Source: Ruminiclostridium josui JCM 17888
GTDB taxonomy: Bacteria > Bacillota > Clostridia > Acetivibrionales > DSM-1351
DNA length: 64,000 nucleotides
NCBI RefSeq assembly: GCF_000526495.1
Contig: NZ_JAGE01000001.1
Span: forward strand, 1,548,001-1,612,000
Reading direction: 5' to 3'
In this document: in pieces, positions 32,948 through 43,228 of the stretch
How positions within the stretch are numbered: the stretch's first letter is position 1
How the letters are laid out: each line of letters opens with the position of its first letter
Notes under the pieces: generated by a model
What the model saw: the letters and a program-made list of their open reading frames with translations, nothing else
Database searches by the model: none
What the model was told of the DNA's origin: nothing
Translations under genes and position numbers: made by a program

Positions 32948-34384
32948 ATGTACAATCCCAACAATAAACAATTTGTTTTTAAAGATTCCGAGGGTAAACT
33001 TTGGAATTTTTACTATGATAACAACCAAGGAATATGTTACAGCGTATTTTCCAAAAGATTCGCTTGGTCGGAGCCACGAGTGGTGCAGTCAGAAGCCTAT
33101 GAGCAATTCTATGTGGAAATTGATGAAAAGGATTGCTTCCATATTATATATCAGGATAAGAAAGGCAATATTATTTATTGCTTTATGCAGCAAAATGAAA
33201 CCGTTAAAGCGTTGCCAGTTCTTACCAGCAAATCACACTCTGTATTTAACAAACATTTATCGTTGATTGTTGCAAATAGTTGTGTACATATTTTCTTTAT
33301 AATTGAGCATAACGGAATATATATGCTGTCATATCAGACAATAACAGATGGTGTTCCTGTTGCACCAAAAAAAGTTGATAATATAACCTTACTTCCAAAT
33401 CCATACACTGTTGTCTATGATTTAAATGATGACATATATGTTTTTTATCATATATCCGACGGAAAGAACAACCAAATAGGATACAAGAAGTATTCTACTG
33501 TTAATAAAACCTGGAGCGAGTATTCACAAATTACTATGTTTTCCTCCAACAGTCAGAATCCCAGAGTTGTGGTTGACAGAAACGGTATTTTCCATATATG
33601 TTATGTAAGAAGACAGGATAAGCAATTTCAGTTGGTATATCAGCAAAAGATACCTGACAGAAACATGTGGACATCCGAAAGCATTCTGGCAGCTTCGGGA
33701 ACTCTTTTTTCCAATTATTCATTACTATCGGTAAAGAGCAGTCTGGTAGTTTATTATATTAAGGATGATTCCCTTTTTTCATTTATATCAAATGACTTCG
33801 GAGCCAGTTTTACAAAAGCTTCTAAAGGCACCTCTCTTTCAAGGCAGCACATTTGCGTCAGATATAAGTCAAATTGCCCATATGAGCATATACAGGCCAA
33901 CGAAATACCCGCCACATTTGTAAACGGCTTTAAGTTAATGTTTACACATGATTCCATAGATTCGGAAGGTAGTCTTAGTACTGACGAAATGAAGGATATT
34001 ATAACAACAGAAATTAAATTGCTGAAAAGACAGATAGCAGATTTAAAAGAAACTCAAAATAGCATTATCAACAATATTAAAGCACTTGAGTCAAATCAAA
34101 AGACCATGGAACTCTCTCTTATGAAAGAAATATCTAAAGTACTAATAGGGCTAAGGCCTGGAAAATCAGGTATTGAACCTATCCAGCCCAAAAGAAACAC
34201 TTTTGCAGAAGTATTTCCAAGTAACCTAAAACAGCGTAATAATCCCCATACTCAAGCATTTACCAATCTTCCGAAATCAAGAGAAGAACTAAAGCAACTT
34301 TTTGCAGATAGAGTAAAGAAAAAAGCAAAGTTACATAAAAATTTCAAAGGAGTATGGAAATTGAAAAGAAAGAAGAATATGTAA
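32948..34384 (+). CDS. Hypothetical protein: beta-propeller-like repeats plus coiled coil
   Basis: A 478-residue protein. Residues 1-315 consist of repeated beta-strand blocks with aromatic motifs such as FHIIYQDKKGNIIYCF, DDIYVFYHISDGKNN and GIFHICYVRR, like a BNR/sialidase-type propeller. About 340-400 is a coiled coil (DIITTEIKLLKRQIADLKET), and the C-terminal 30 residues are strongly basic (DRVKKKAKLHKNFKGVWKLK). No signal peptide is seen. The ATG follows GGAGG. It ends at a GGGGCAT hairpin (34386-34403). The specific function is unknown. Confidence 0.8.
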   Translation: MYNPNNKQFVFKDSEGKLWNFYYDNNQGICYSVFSKRFAWSEPRVVQSEAYEQFYVEIDEKDCFHIIYQDKKGNIIYCFMQQNETVKALPVLTSKSHSVFNKHLSLIVANSCVHIFFIIEHNGIYMLSYQTITDGVPVAPKKVDNITLLPNPYTVVYDLNDDIYVFYHISDGKNNQIGYKKYSTVNKTWSEYSQITMFSSNSQNPRVVVDRNGIFHICYVRRQDKQFQLVYQQKIPDRNMWTSESILAASGTLFSNYSLLSVKSSLVVYYIKDDSLFSFISNDFGASFTKASKGTSLSRQHICVRYKSNCPYEHIQANEIPATFVNGFKLMFTHDSIDSEGSLSTDEMKDIITTEIKLLKRQIADLKETQNSIINNIKALESNQKTMELSLMKEISKVLIGLRPGKSGIEPIQPKRNTFAEVFPSNLKQRNNPHTQAFTNLPKSREELKQLFADRVKKKAKLHKNFKGVWKLKRKKNM

Positions 34385-34385
34385 A

Positions 34386-34403
34386 GGGGCATCGCAATGC
34401 CCC
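34386..34403. terminator. GC-rich hairpin between a coding gene and an RNA candidate
   Basis: GGGGCATCGCAATGCCCC forms a seven-pair stem. The T-run is weak on both sides (TTTACAT on the minus strand), so terminator function is uncertain. Confidence 0.45.
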
Positions 34404-34424
34404 TCATCACTTTGAGTTAGTCCC

Positions 34425-34573
34425 AAAATGGCGTCCCCAGTATTTTGACACCTAGCCAAAGCCAGGTGGGTGTCCCGGTGGTATCTTCAGCCTTCCTTCG
34501 CCGTTGCACAACGTTCATGCCGTGTGTCGGAATTACCTAAGGCCTGACATCGTATACCAGACAGCAGACTCCC
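34425..34573 (-). ncRNA. Candidate structured non-coding RNA
   Basis: This GC-richer stretch lies in a 385-base gap without a gene. Read on the minus strand, helices nest in order: GGTAT with ATACC, CAGGCCTT with AAGGCTG, two inner hairpins (CCGACACACGG and CGTTGTGCAACG), then the 3' hairpin CACCTGGC...TAGGTG and GGTGTC with GACGCC before ATTTT. I cannot assign a class with certainty; raiA, 6S or another clostridial RNA are candidates. Confidence 0.5.
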
Positions 34574-34769
34574 TTATGAAAGATGTAGGTTCAAAATAAA
34601 GGTTTGATTCGCTCATTTCAGGATAACTGTTATTCAATTTTTGAAAGTTTACCAGTCCTATATATGACTGCTTTCGATGGGTTTATTATAACATCGGTTC
34701 TTACTCATGTAAAACAGAATCTGAATAATATATCAGTTAATAGCGACTGTTTTCTCCCTTATAATTTGT

Positions 34770-35027
34770 CTAATATAATCTTTCATACTTATTCTTTGAG
34801 AACCCCGAAATAACTCTGTATACTTCCTTTATAGGAGTGTTGATACGAGCGGCTTCCGCCTTTATCACTCCTAAATATTCTTCTGGGAATTTAAGGCAAA
34901 GTCCACATCCTCCCTTAGCAATGCTGCAAGGAGTAGATATAACTTCAAAATCATATCCTTTTTTTTCAAGTTCAGAATTCAGTTTATAAACATAATTACC
35001 AGATTCTAATATTGCAATACACTTCAT
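34770..35027 (-). CDS. DUF3343 family protein (putative Se/S carrier-like)
   Basis: An 85-residue protein. The pattern MKCIAILESGNYVYKLNSEL, then STPCSIAKGGCGLCLKFP, is the cysteine-rich small fold called DUF3343, sometimes annotated as a selenium or sulfur carrier. Three cysteines cluster at TPCSIAKGGCGLC. The ATG at 35027 follows GGAGTGG; the frame remains open 12 codons upstream without a ribosome site. It stands alone downstream of the glycosylase gene. The biochemical role is not established. Confidence 0.8.
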   Translation of the reverse strand: MKCIAILESGNYVYKLNSELEKKGYDFEVISTPCSIAKGGCGLCLKFPEEYLGVIKAEAARINTPIKEVYRVISGFSKNKYERLY

Positions 35028-35124
35028 AAAATCCACTCCAATTCCATAATATACTATACCCACAGTTAGTTGCTTTACATTAACATAATATTGAAATGGC
35101 TTTTAAAAAGTTCCGTAAATGTTT

Positions 35125-36012
35125 TTATTTCGACATACCTATTTTATTTAACCGTGCATGATAAAATAAATACTGTTGCGCATACCCTGTAAGGTCTCCA
35201 AACTGCTTTGAGGCAAATTGCTGTATTTCCTTAAGACCTGACTCTTTTTTTAAATACAACTCCTCCATCACACGTTTTACCCAAACATCAATTGGAAATA
35301 CGTCATATTTCAATCCGCTGAAAAGCAGTATACAGTCAGCCACCTTTGGTCCAACACCGGGAAGCTTCATTAGCGCCTTACGAGCCGCAGCTGTATCCAT
35401 GCTTCTTAAATGTTCTTCTGTTAAAAACCCCTGTGCCATTAAGGCAGATGTTTTATGAATGTACTTGCACCTGAACCCTGCCTTACACTGCTGTATTTCC
35501 TCTAATGACATACTTGCAAGTGCTTCAGCATCTGGAAAACTGAATGCATTAAGACTGGAATCAATACACTTTCCTCTTAATGCAGAAAGAGTATCTACTG
35601 TTTTCATTATTCTCGGTATCATGTTATTTGCAGATATTATAAATGAGATTAGCATCTCCCAGAAATCCTGTTTCAGAAGTCTTATTCCCCAGCCAGTTTT
35701 TATTGCTTCTTTCATTATTTCATCTTGCTCAAGAATAGACTTAATTTTTGAATAATCAGTGCCCAAGTCAAAATACTCATACCAAATGTCTATAAAATCC
35801 CGCTCTGTAGAATTGGTTATACAAAGAATCTCATTATTATAACTTACATTTACCAGTCGGCCTCCAGCTATTCCTCTATAGCTTCCATCATCCTGTCTTA
35901 TCCATCTGAAACACTGTCCACAGTCAAATATGTGTGTTAAATTGAAGTCTTTGACATTTTTTACGTAAAGGTTTCCATTTGTAGTTTCTAAAGTGTAGCC
36001 TTTATATTCCAT
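35125..36012 (-). CDS. ogg: 8-oxoguanine DNA glycosylase / AP lyase (OGG1 type)
   Basis: Removes 8-oxoguanine from DNA and cuts the abasic site. It is 295 residues with an N-terminal OGG domain (FDCGQCFRWIRQDDGSYRG), the middle NNMIPRIMKTV region, and the helix-hairpin-helix with LPGVGPKVADCILLF. The lysine there is the Schiff-base nucleophile, and PIDVWVKR carries the catalytic aspartate. The C-terminal helix ends YAQQYLFYHAR. It is single and minus strand, with a start at ATG 36012. Confidence 0.93.
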   Translation of the reverse strand: MEYKGYTLETTNGNLYVKNVKDFNLTHIFDCGQCFRWIRQDDGSYRGIAGGRLVNVSYNNEILCITNSTERDFIDIWYEYFDLGTDYSKIKSILEQDEIMKEAIKTGWGIRLLKQDFWEMLISFIISANNMIPRIMKTVDTLSALRGKCIDSSLNAFSFPDAEALASMSLEEIQQCKAGFRCKYIHKTSALMAQGFLTEEHLRSMDTAAARKALMKLPGVGPKVADCILLFSGLKYDVFPIDVWVKRVMEELYLKKESGLKEIQQFASKQFGDLTGYAQQYLFYHARLNKIGMSK

Positions 36013-36172
36013 TTTTATTCCTCCCCATTAAATAGTACCCCATCATATGCCCTATAAAACAATATATTAAGGATATTAATTAGCACTGGGAATATCAATG
36101 GTTATGTGTGGGAGAAATATGATATAATTTGAAAAATAGTGTAATTCACTTTTTATTATAACGGAGGTCACA

Positions 36173-36952
36173 ATGAAGGAGAAAATATATACAATACCTG
36201 TGTCAGATGCTTTTGCAGAGGATTGCGAATGTCCTCTTTGCGTTCTGGAAAAAAAGCTGGAAAATGAGTGTATAGAGTACGCTCTAGGACCATCCCTGAT
36301 GGAGCCAGATATGAGACAGGAGACAAATGAAAAGGGATTTTGCAAAGACCACTTTGAGGCTATGTTTAATAGTCAGGCTAATCGTCTTGGCCTTGCCCTC
36401 ATGATTAATACATTTTTGCAGGAAAAAAATAAAAAGCTTCAAAGCATATTTGAGACACGTGCCAGCTCATTGGAAAAGGATGCTAATGCCGGACTTATGA
36501 AGAATATTTCGAATAAAATTTCATCGAAGCAGACTGAAACTGACAAGCTGGTACAGGAACTTGTAGGGGAGCTTGATAAAATAGAAAACAGCTGTTCCAT
36601 ATGCAGTAAGCTTGAACACACAATGGATAGATATATTGATGTTATTTTTTATTTGTATTTCAGGGAACCTGATTTCAGAAAAGTTTTTGATTCCAAAAAA
36701 GGATTTTGCCTGAAACATCTTAAACAATTGCTTATTTCAACAAAAAAGTATCTTAATACAAGTGAAACAGCAATATTCACTAAAAAGCTCATGGAAATGC
36801 AAATTACCAACCTTGATAGAGTAGAAAAGGAAGTTGATTGGTTTACAAAAAAGTTCGATTATAGGTATAGCGACGCACCTTGGGGAAACTCAAAGGATGC
36901 TGTTTTAAGAAGTATTCAAAAAATAAGAGGAAATTGTAATTTAAAACAGTAA
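36173..36952 (+). CDS. DUF6062 family protein with paired cysteine motifs
   Basis: A 259-residue protein of unknown function. It has two similar halves, each opening with a CxxC pair (DCECPLCVLEK near 20; SCSICSKLE near 140) followed by a GFCxxH motif (EKGFCKDHFEAM near 62; KKGFCLKHLKQLL near 180). This suggests an internal duplication and metal binding, probably zinc. The middle is a helical coiled-coil-like linker. No signal peptide or membrane segment is visible. The ATG follows GGAGG. I match it to DUF6062 from memory. Confidence 0.85.
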   Translation: MKEKIYTIPVSDAFAEDCECPLCVLEKKLENECIEYALGPSLMEPDMRQETNEKGFCKDHFEAMFNSQANRLGLALMINTFLQEKNKKLQSIFETRASSLEKDANAGLMKNISNKISSKQTETDKLVQELVGELDKIENSCSICSKLEHTMDRYIDVIFYLYFREPDFRKVFDSKKGFCLKHLKQLLISTKKYLNTSETAIFTKKLMEMQITNLDRVEKEVDWFTKKFDYRYSDAPWGNSKDAVLRSIQKIRGNCNLKQ

Positions 36953-37005
36953 CATTTTATGTAAAAAATAATATTATGTAAAGTAGATAGGCAAATGTCT
37001 ATTTA

Positions 37006-37120
37006 GCCTTGAGCACCACATGACTACCACCAGTCCTGTACCGGCCCTCCCCCTGGCACAGTTATCGAGTCATAACATGCTATGCCCGTCAAAAGGTTCA
37101 TCCTTTCAGGTGCTCAAGGC
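37006..37120. ncRNA. Candidate structured RNA with a perfect 12-pair closing stem
   Basis: GCCTTGAGCACC (37006-37017) pairs perfectly with GGTGCTCAAGGC (37109-37120). Inside are three further hairpins: CCAGT...ACCGG, GGCACAG with CTATGCC around GTTAT/ATAAC, and AAAGG/CCTTT. This makes a compact four-way junction of 115 bases. It lies between a plus-strand gene and the end of metA, so the strand is unclear. No known riboswitch consensus is recognised. Confidence 0.5.
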
Positions 37121-37133
37121 ATTTAATAATTCA

Positions 37134-38054
37134 TTACTTTCCTAAGTTATTTAAATCGTAAGGTGTTTCCTGATATACATAGTAGTTGAGCCAATTTAAA
37201 AATAAAAGGTTTCCATGTCCCCGCCACCTTACAATAGGTTCCTTTGTTGGATCATCTCCGGGAAAGTAGTTTTTGGGAACCTCTATGTCCATCCCCTTTT
37301 CTACATCTCTCTCGTACTCATATTTAAGCGTGTAAGGATCATATTCGGAATGACCCGTCGCAAAAATGTGACGCCCATCTTTTGATGCAACTAGATATAC
37401 CCCTGCTTCTTTAGACTCAGCCAATATTTCTAGTTGTTCAACCATTGCTATATCCTCATGGGCAACTTCAGTATGTCTGGAATGGGGCACAAAAAACACA
37501 TCATCAAAGCCTCTGAGAAGTTTAACATGCTCCTTTATTTTTTTGTGTTCAAATACACCAAACATCTTCTTAGGCAAATCGCGTTTTGGTACGCCGTAAT
37601 GATAATACAGCCCTGCCTGTGCCCCCCAGCATATATGTAGTGTAGAGTATACGTTTTTCTTACTCCAGGCCATTATACGTTTAAGTTCTTCCCAGTAATA
37701 TACGTCCTCAAATGGCATTTGCTCAACTGGTGCTCCTGTGATAATCAATCCGTCAAAATGCTCACCTTGTACCTCGTCAAAGGTTTTATAAAAAGTTTTA
37801 AGGTGTTCCTCAGGAGTATTTTTTGACATATGGGATGCGGGGTGCAGCAGAACAATCTCCACCTGAAGGGGTGTGTTTCCAAGAAGTCTCAGTAGCTGCG
37901 TTTCCGTAGTTATTTTAGTAGGCATTATATTTAATATTGCAATTTTTAGCGGTCTTATATCCTGATGGTATGCCCTGTCCTCAGACATGACAAATATGTT
38001 CTCACTATTCAAGGTTTCCACCGCAGGTAGATTGTCAGGGATTCTGATTGGCAT
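37134..38054 (-). CDS. metA: Homoserine O-acyltransferase MetA
   Basis: Acylates homoserine (acetyl or succinyl) at the entry to methionine synthesis. It is 306 residues from ATG 38054, which has GGAGG at a good distance; the frame opens five codons earlier. Family marks are [13 protein letters not shown] at the N-terminus, [15 protein letters not shown], the nucleophilic cysteine in [15 protein letters not shown], and histidine and glutamate in ATGHSEYD. Pairing with metY, an O-acetylhomoserine enzyme, suggests acetylation. No S-box riboswitch is visible upstream. Confidence 0.95.
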   Translation of the reverse strand: MPIRIPDNLPAVETLNSENIFVMSEDRAYHQDIRPLKIAILNIMPTKITTETQLLRLLGNTPLQVEIVLLHPASHMSKNTPEEHLKTFYKTFDEVQGEHFDGLIITGAPVEQMPFEDVYYWEELKRIMAWSKKNVYSTLHICWGAQAGLYYHYGVPKRDLPKKMFGVFEHKKIKEHVKLLRGFDDVFFVPHSRHTEVAHEDIAMVEQLEILAESKEAGVYLVASKDGRHIFATGHSEYDPYTLKYEYERDVEKGMDIEVPKNYFPGDDPTKEPIVRWRGHGNLLFLNWLNYYVYQETPYDLNNLGK

Positions 38055-38155
38055 ATTGACCTCCATCAACTAAATAAATAAATTGTAAAAAAAGTGCATA
38101 ATATAAATTATATTATGCAATAACGAAAAGTCAACTGTCAGCCAATATAGGTTTA

Positions 38156-39451
<1,296 letters not shown>

Positions 39452-39472
39452 TTATATGCTAGTAAGTTTATA

Positions 39473-39519
39473 GGTTTTATTATAATATATATAATAAAAC
39501 CAAATTTAATTTTAGTCAA
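39473..39519 (-). promoter_or_regulatory. metY promoter with overlapping palindromic operator
   Basis: On the minus strand TTGACT (39514-39519) and TATTAT (39491-39496) are 17 bases apart. A 29-base palindrome with 11-base arms (GGTTTTATTAT with ATAATAAAACC, 39473-39501) covers the -10 element, as expected for a repressor site. The regulator is not identifiable from sequence alone. Confidence 0.6.
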
Positions 39520-39622
39520 TACCTTTTATATATAATTTTGTTATGTATTTATTTTTAACTGTAAAATTTTATTTTACATACTTGATTATTTTATGAATTA
39601 TATATTTTGCTATAATTAAAAT

Positions 39623-39662
39623 AAAAAACCATTGCAAACACATCAACTTCTTTTGCAATGGC
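39623..39662 (-). terminator. Terminator after the osmoprotectant transporter genes
   Basis: CCATTGCAAA and TTTGCAATGG form a ten-pair stem, followed on the minus strand by TTTTTTATTTTAA. Confidence 0.8.
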
Positions 39663-39702
39663 CTTCTATTTGATTTCTATATTTATTTACATCGATTTTA
39701 TA

Positions 39703-41280
39703 TTAATCCTTTTTCAATAATCCTTTTTCAATCAAAAACTCTTTTGCTACTGCTGCAGGTTCCTTTTGAAGCTCATCAACTTTATAATTCAGCTCTATCA
39801 TAACTTCATTTGTAAGAATATCTCCCAATTCTTCAATCACCGGCTCTATTTCAGGATACTTCTGTAGTATTTCCTCTCGTACCAAAGGAATTGCATAATA
39901 TGGAGGAAAAAAGTTCTTGTCATCCTCCAAAGAAACAAGATCAAATTTCTTAAGTAACCCATCTGTAGAAAACGCATCCACAACACTTGTTTCCTTATTT
40001 ATTAAAGCTGTATACCTTGGAGAACCGTCTAACCCCTTGGTATCTTTAAATTCAAAATTATACTTTTTTGTAATTCCTAAAAGTCCATCTTCCCGGTTAA
40101 GAAATTCCAATGTTGTTCCTGCAATTAAATTAGGGGCTACCTTTGCCATGTCACTAATACTTTTTAAATTATATTTTTGCGCCGTTTCTTTTGTAACTGC
40201 AAGAACATAGGTATTATTGAAGCCCATCTGCTTTAGTACACTGATATTGAACTTTTCTTTGAAATCTTTTTTTACAGTATTATACACCTTATTCATATCT
40301 GATATGGGTGGATAATTCAGTGTATCTCCATATGCCGTCCCGCTATAGTCAAAATATAAATCAATATCCCCTGACTTCAGAGCCGAGAAGCACACCTGTG
40401 TACCCCCCAGATTTACTTTCCTTTCCACATTTAAATCAGTTTTTTCTTCAATAAGGTCAGCAAACATATTTACAAGTATATGCTGCTCAGTAAAATCTTT
40501 TCCTGCAATACGTATTACTTTTCCGCCAGTTCCTAAGCTGGAAATTATGGTTGAAAATATAATAATAACTGTCAGAAGTCCGGCCACTGACAACACTATC
40601 TTATTATATCTTCTTTCCCTCATCTGCTTTTCCTTTGATTTTTTTATTTTTTGCAGACTTATTGGCGTAACCATTTTTTCAATCAAGCCTACCAGATAAT
40701 CTACCAACAGCGCAAGTAGACATGCCGGAATAGCACCTGCCAAAATCTGGTTGTTATTTACTGTTCTTATACCTGAGAAAACCAGAAAACCCAATCCTCC
40801 AGCGCCGATAAACGCGGCTATGGTCATCAGTCCAACGGCCGTTACAGCTGAAATTCGGACTCCTGCCATTATTACAGGCAATGCCAGTGGAATTTGTATT
40901 TTTGCTAATATCTGAAATTTCGTAAGACCTATTCCCCGGGCAGCTTCCAGTGTCAGCGGATTTATATTTTGTATCCCTGTAAACGTATTTTTAATAATAG
41001 GCAAAAGTGAATACAGTATTACCATGACCACAGCCGGAAGTGTACCTATCCCTAAAAAGGGTATGGAAAATCCAAGCAGAGCCATGCTTGGAATTGCCTG
41101 AACTACATTAGCAAAACCCAATACTGGTCTGTTTAATTTTTTCACATAACTAATTAATATTCCAAGTGGTACACCCAAAATTATGGCTAATCCTACAGCA
41201 ATAACTGTAAGCTTAACATGCTCAACCAGAAGATTCAGTATTTGGGATTTATTTAGTACTAAGTAATCAATAAAATTCAT
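39703..41280 (-). CDS. Osmoprotectant (glycine betaine/choline-type) ABC transporter, fused permease and binding protein
   Basis: Imports compatible solutes. It is 525 residues in two parts. Residues 1-215 are a BPD-type permease with about six helices (GVPLGILISY, then the EAARGIGLTKFQILAKIQIPLA coupling loop and GAGGLGFLVFSG). After a membrane anchor near 230-250 comes an OpuAC/QAT-type binding domain (KVIRIAGKDFTEQHILVNMF, DLYFDYSGTAYGD, VVDAFSTDGLLKKFDL). The binding domain is thus tethered outside the cell. Such fusions are known in OpuF-type systems and in lactic acid bacteria. It ends at a terminator and starts 24 bases after the ATPase gene. The exact solute is unknown. Confidence 0.92.
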   Translation of the reverse strand: MNFIDYLVLNKSQILNLLVEHVKLTVIAVGLAIILGVPLGILISYVKKLNRPVLGFANVVQAIPSMALLGFSIPFLGIGTLPAVVMVILYSLLPIIKNTFTGIQNINPLTLEAARGIGLTKFQILAKIQIPLALPVIMAGVRISAVTAVGLMTIAAFIGAGGLGFLVFSGIRTVNNNQILAGAIPACLLALLVDYLVGLIEKMVTPISLQKIKKSKEKQMRERRYNKIVLSVAGLLTVIIIFSTIISSLGTGGKVIRIAGKDFTEQHILVNMFADLIEEKTDLNVERKVNLGGTQVCFSALKSGDIDLYFDYSGTAYGDTLNYPPISDMNKVYNTVKKDFKEKFNISVLKQMGFNNTYVLAVTKETAQKYNLKSISDMAKVAPNLIAGTTLEFLNREDGLLGITKKYNFEFKDTKGLDGSPRYTALINKETSVVDAFSTDGLLKKFDLVSLEDDKNFFPPYYAIPLVREEILQKYPEIEPVIEELGDILTNEVMIELNYKVDELQKEPAAVAKEFLIEKGLLKKD

Positions 41281-41304
41281 ATAAACCCCCCTTTTCTAAG
41301 TAAA

Positions 41305-42435
41305 TTATTCCAAATTCTCCATATCCAGATACTGCTGACTCAAAGTAGTAACAAGACTGCTCTTTGTTATCAATCCCAGAAGCTTTCCGTCTTCACTTAG
41401 AACCGGGATTGTGGATACATGCCTTTCGTCAACTATTTTCAAAATATCTATAATTGACTCATCTTCATGGACACTCAAAAATTCGGTAGACATAATATTT
41501 CCAACACTTATTTTACGGTCACTCTGGCTTTGTATCTGCCTTGCATTCACTATACCTATCAGCCTTTTTGTTTTCTCTTCAATTACCAACAGGCTATCCA
41601 CCTTCTCATTACGCATTCTCTCAATACATCTGAGAAGTGTCATATTACTATGACAGGTTACCGGAGTATCAATCATGATATCCTTTGCCTTTATAAATTC
41701 AGGAGAAGTCCATATTCTATTTTTTCCTACAAATTCTGACACAAAATCATTACTTGGATTTTTCAATATATTTTCAGGTGTATCATATTGTAGTATCTCT
41801 CCGTCTTTCATGATACATATCTTGTCCGATATCTTTATCGCCTCATCCATATCATGTGTAACAAAGACTATTGTCTTTTTAATGGATGCCTGTATATTTA
41901 TAAGCTCATCCTGCAGGCTGATTCTCGTAATAGGGTCAAGTGCAGAAAATGGCTCATCCATAAGAATAATCTCAGGGTCTGTGGCAAACGCTCTTGCTAC
42001 TCCAACCCTCTGCTGCTGTCCACCACTTATTTCTGATGGATACCTGTTAAGGAACTCATCTGGTTCCAATCCTATCATTTCCAATAGTTCGTAAGTGCGT
42101 CTTCTTATTTCCGTAGCATCCTTTTTTTGAACCTTAGGGATCAGCTCAATATTCTCTTTTATTGTCATATGGGGAAACAAACCTGTCTGCTGGATAACAT
42201 ATCCCATATTCCTTCTTAGCTTTATAATATCTTTTTTTTCTATATCCTCTCCATTGATAAATATCTTTCCGGATGAGGGTTTGATTAGGCGGTTAATCAT
42301 TTTTAAAGTGGTTGTTTTGCCGCAGCCGCTTTCTCCGATAAATGAAACCAATTGGCCTTTTTCAATTTCCAGAGAAATGCTTTTTAGTACAGTTTTATCT
42401 TTGTATTTTTTTGATATGTTTTCAAATCGAATCAT
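41305..42435 (-). CDS. Osmoprotectant ABC transporter ATPase with tandem CBS domains (OpuCA/ProV type)
   Basis: Powers the fused permease encoded just downstream. It is 376 residues: Walker A GESGCGKTT near residue 35, signature SGGQQQRVGVA, Walker B IILMDEPFSALDP and the switch THDMDEA. Two CBS domains follow (about 250-370: ARQIQSQSDRKISVGNIM; HVSTIPVLSEDGKLLGLITK), which in OpuA-type proteins sense ionic strength or cyclic di-AMP. A BusR-like regulator gene lies upstream behind a terminator. Confidence 0.94.
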   Translation of the reverse strand: MIRFENISKKYKDKTVLKSISLEIEKGQLVSFIGESGCGKTTTLKMINRLIKPSSGKIFINGEDIEKKDIIKLRRNMGYVIQQTGLFPHMTIKENIELIPKVQKKDATEIRRRTYELLEMIGLEPDEFLNRYPSEISGGQQQRVGVARAFATDPEIILMDEPFSALDPITRISLQDELINIQASIKKTIVFVTHDMDEAIKISDKICIMKDGEILQYDTPENILKNPSNDFVSEFVGKNRIWTSPEFIKAKDIMIDTPVTCHSNMTLLRCIERMRNEKVDSLLVIEEKTKRLIGIVNARQIQSQSDRKISVGNIMSTEFLSVHEDESIIDILKIVDERHVSTIPVLSEDGKLLGLITKSSLVTTLSQQYLDMENLE

Positions 42436-42515
42436 TTACTTTACCTTCTTTTCCCAATCAAATTTGAGCAACAACTTCATTATATAGTCAAGTTGTCACC
42501 TTTGTCAAATTACCC

Positions 42516-42558
42516 AAAAAAACCTCCTATTGTATTAATTGCTACAATGGAGGTTTTT
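42516..42558 (-). terminator. Terminator between the regulator and transporter operons
   Basis: A long stem (AAAAAACCTCC with GGAGGTTTTT, plus TATTGTA with TACAAT) followed by T residues on the minus strand. It separates the MFS-regulator unit from the opu unit. Confidence 0.8.
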
Positions 42559-42589
42559 ATTCAATGTCATTATTCTACTCTTTCAAATT

Positions 42590-43216
42590 TTATGGGTATA
42601 AGAATTTTCTTACTCTTTCAAAACAATTTTCATCTCCTATAAAATACACGATATCACCCTTCAAAAATATTGCATACGGACCCGGGGACAGCAATAGCTT
42701 AGTTTCTCTTTTTATCGCAACTATTGTTGCAGTTGTGGTGTGCCAGAAGTTTGTTTCGGATGCAGTCCGGTTCAAGTACGGAGTATCCTGTGTAATCTCT
42801 ATTTCAAATGGGGTAAAAGGATTTATTGAGCGAAAACGGTCCGTCTTCTCTATAAGCTTTGACAGGCAATCATTAAAAAATTGCAATTCCCTGGATTGCC
42901 GCTCCATGCTGTCCTGAATATCCTTTTTTAAATTATTTACAGTTTGTATTTCATGGTAATGGCGCACGAAATCCACAGCTTTTTCATAGGACTTAATTAT
43001 TACACCATTTCCAATTTCTGTCTCCACTATTCCCAAATCAGTCAGAACACATATAGCACGCCTTGCGGTTTCAGGTGATACCCCGTATTGGCTCGCTATA
43101 GAAGACCGAGCATATATTTTTTCGCCTACCGGGTAGTATTTGCTTGCAATTTTGGATGCAACATCCGCAGCAATCTGCTGGTATCGTGGGTTTGTAATTC
43201 GAACACCCTTATCCAT
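42590..43216 (-). CDS. GntR-type regulator with RCK_C domain (BusR-like)
   Basis: A transcription regulator of 208 residues. The N-terminal winged helix (RYQQIAADVASKIASKYYPV, then YARSSIASQYGVSPETARRA) is of the GntR/YtrA type. A helical dimer linker (80-130) leads to a C-terminal RCK_C/TrkA-C domain (TATIVAIKRETKLLLSPGP, GDIVYFIGD). This architecture is that of BusR, which binds cyclic di-AMP and represses betaine uptake in lactic acid bacteria and streptococci. The transporter genes just downstream fit that role, although the regulator is transcribed with an MFS gene. Binding of cyclic di-AMP is inferred, not shown. Confidence 0.85.
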   Translation of the reverse strand: MDKGVRITNPRYQQIAADVASKIASKYYPVGEKIYARSSIASQYGVSPETARRAICVLTDLGIVETEIGNGVIIKSYEKAVDFVRHYHEIQTVNNLKKDIQDSMERQSRELQFFNDCLSKLIEKTDRFRSINPFTPFEIEITQDTPYLNRTASETNFWHTTTATIVAIKRETKLLLSPGPYAIFLKGDIVYFIGDENCFERVRKFLYP

Positions 43217-43228
43217 GTCTGTTTCTCC

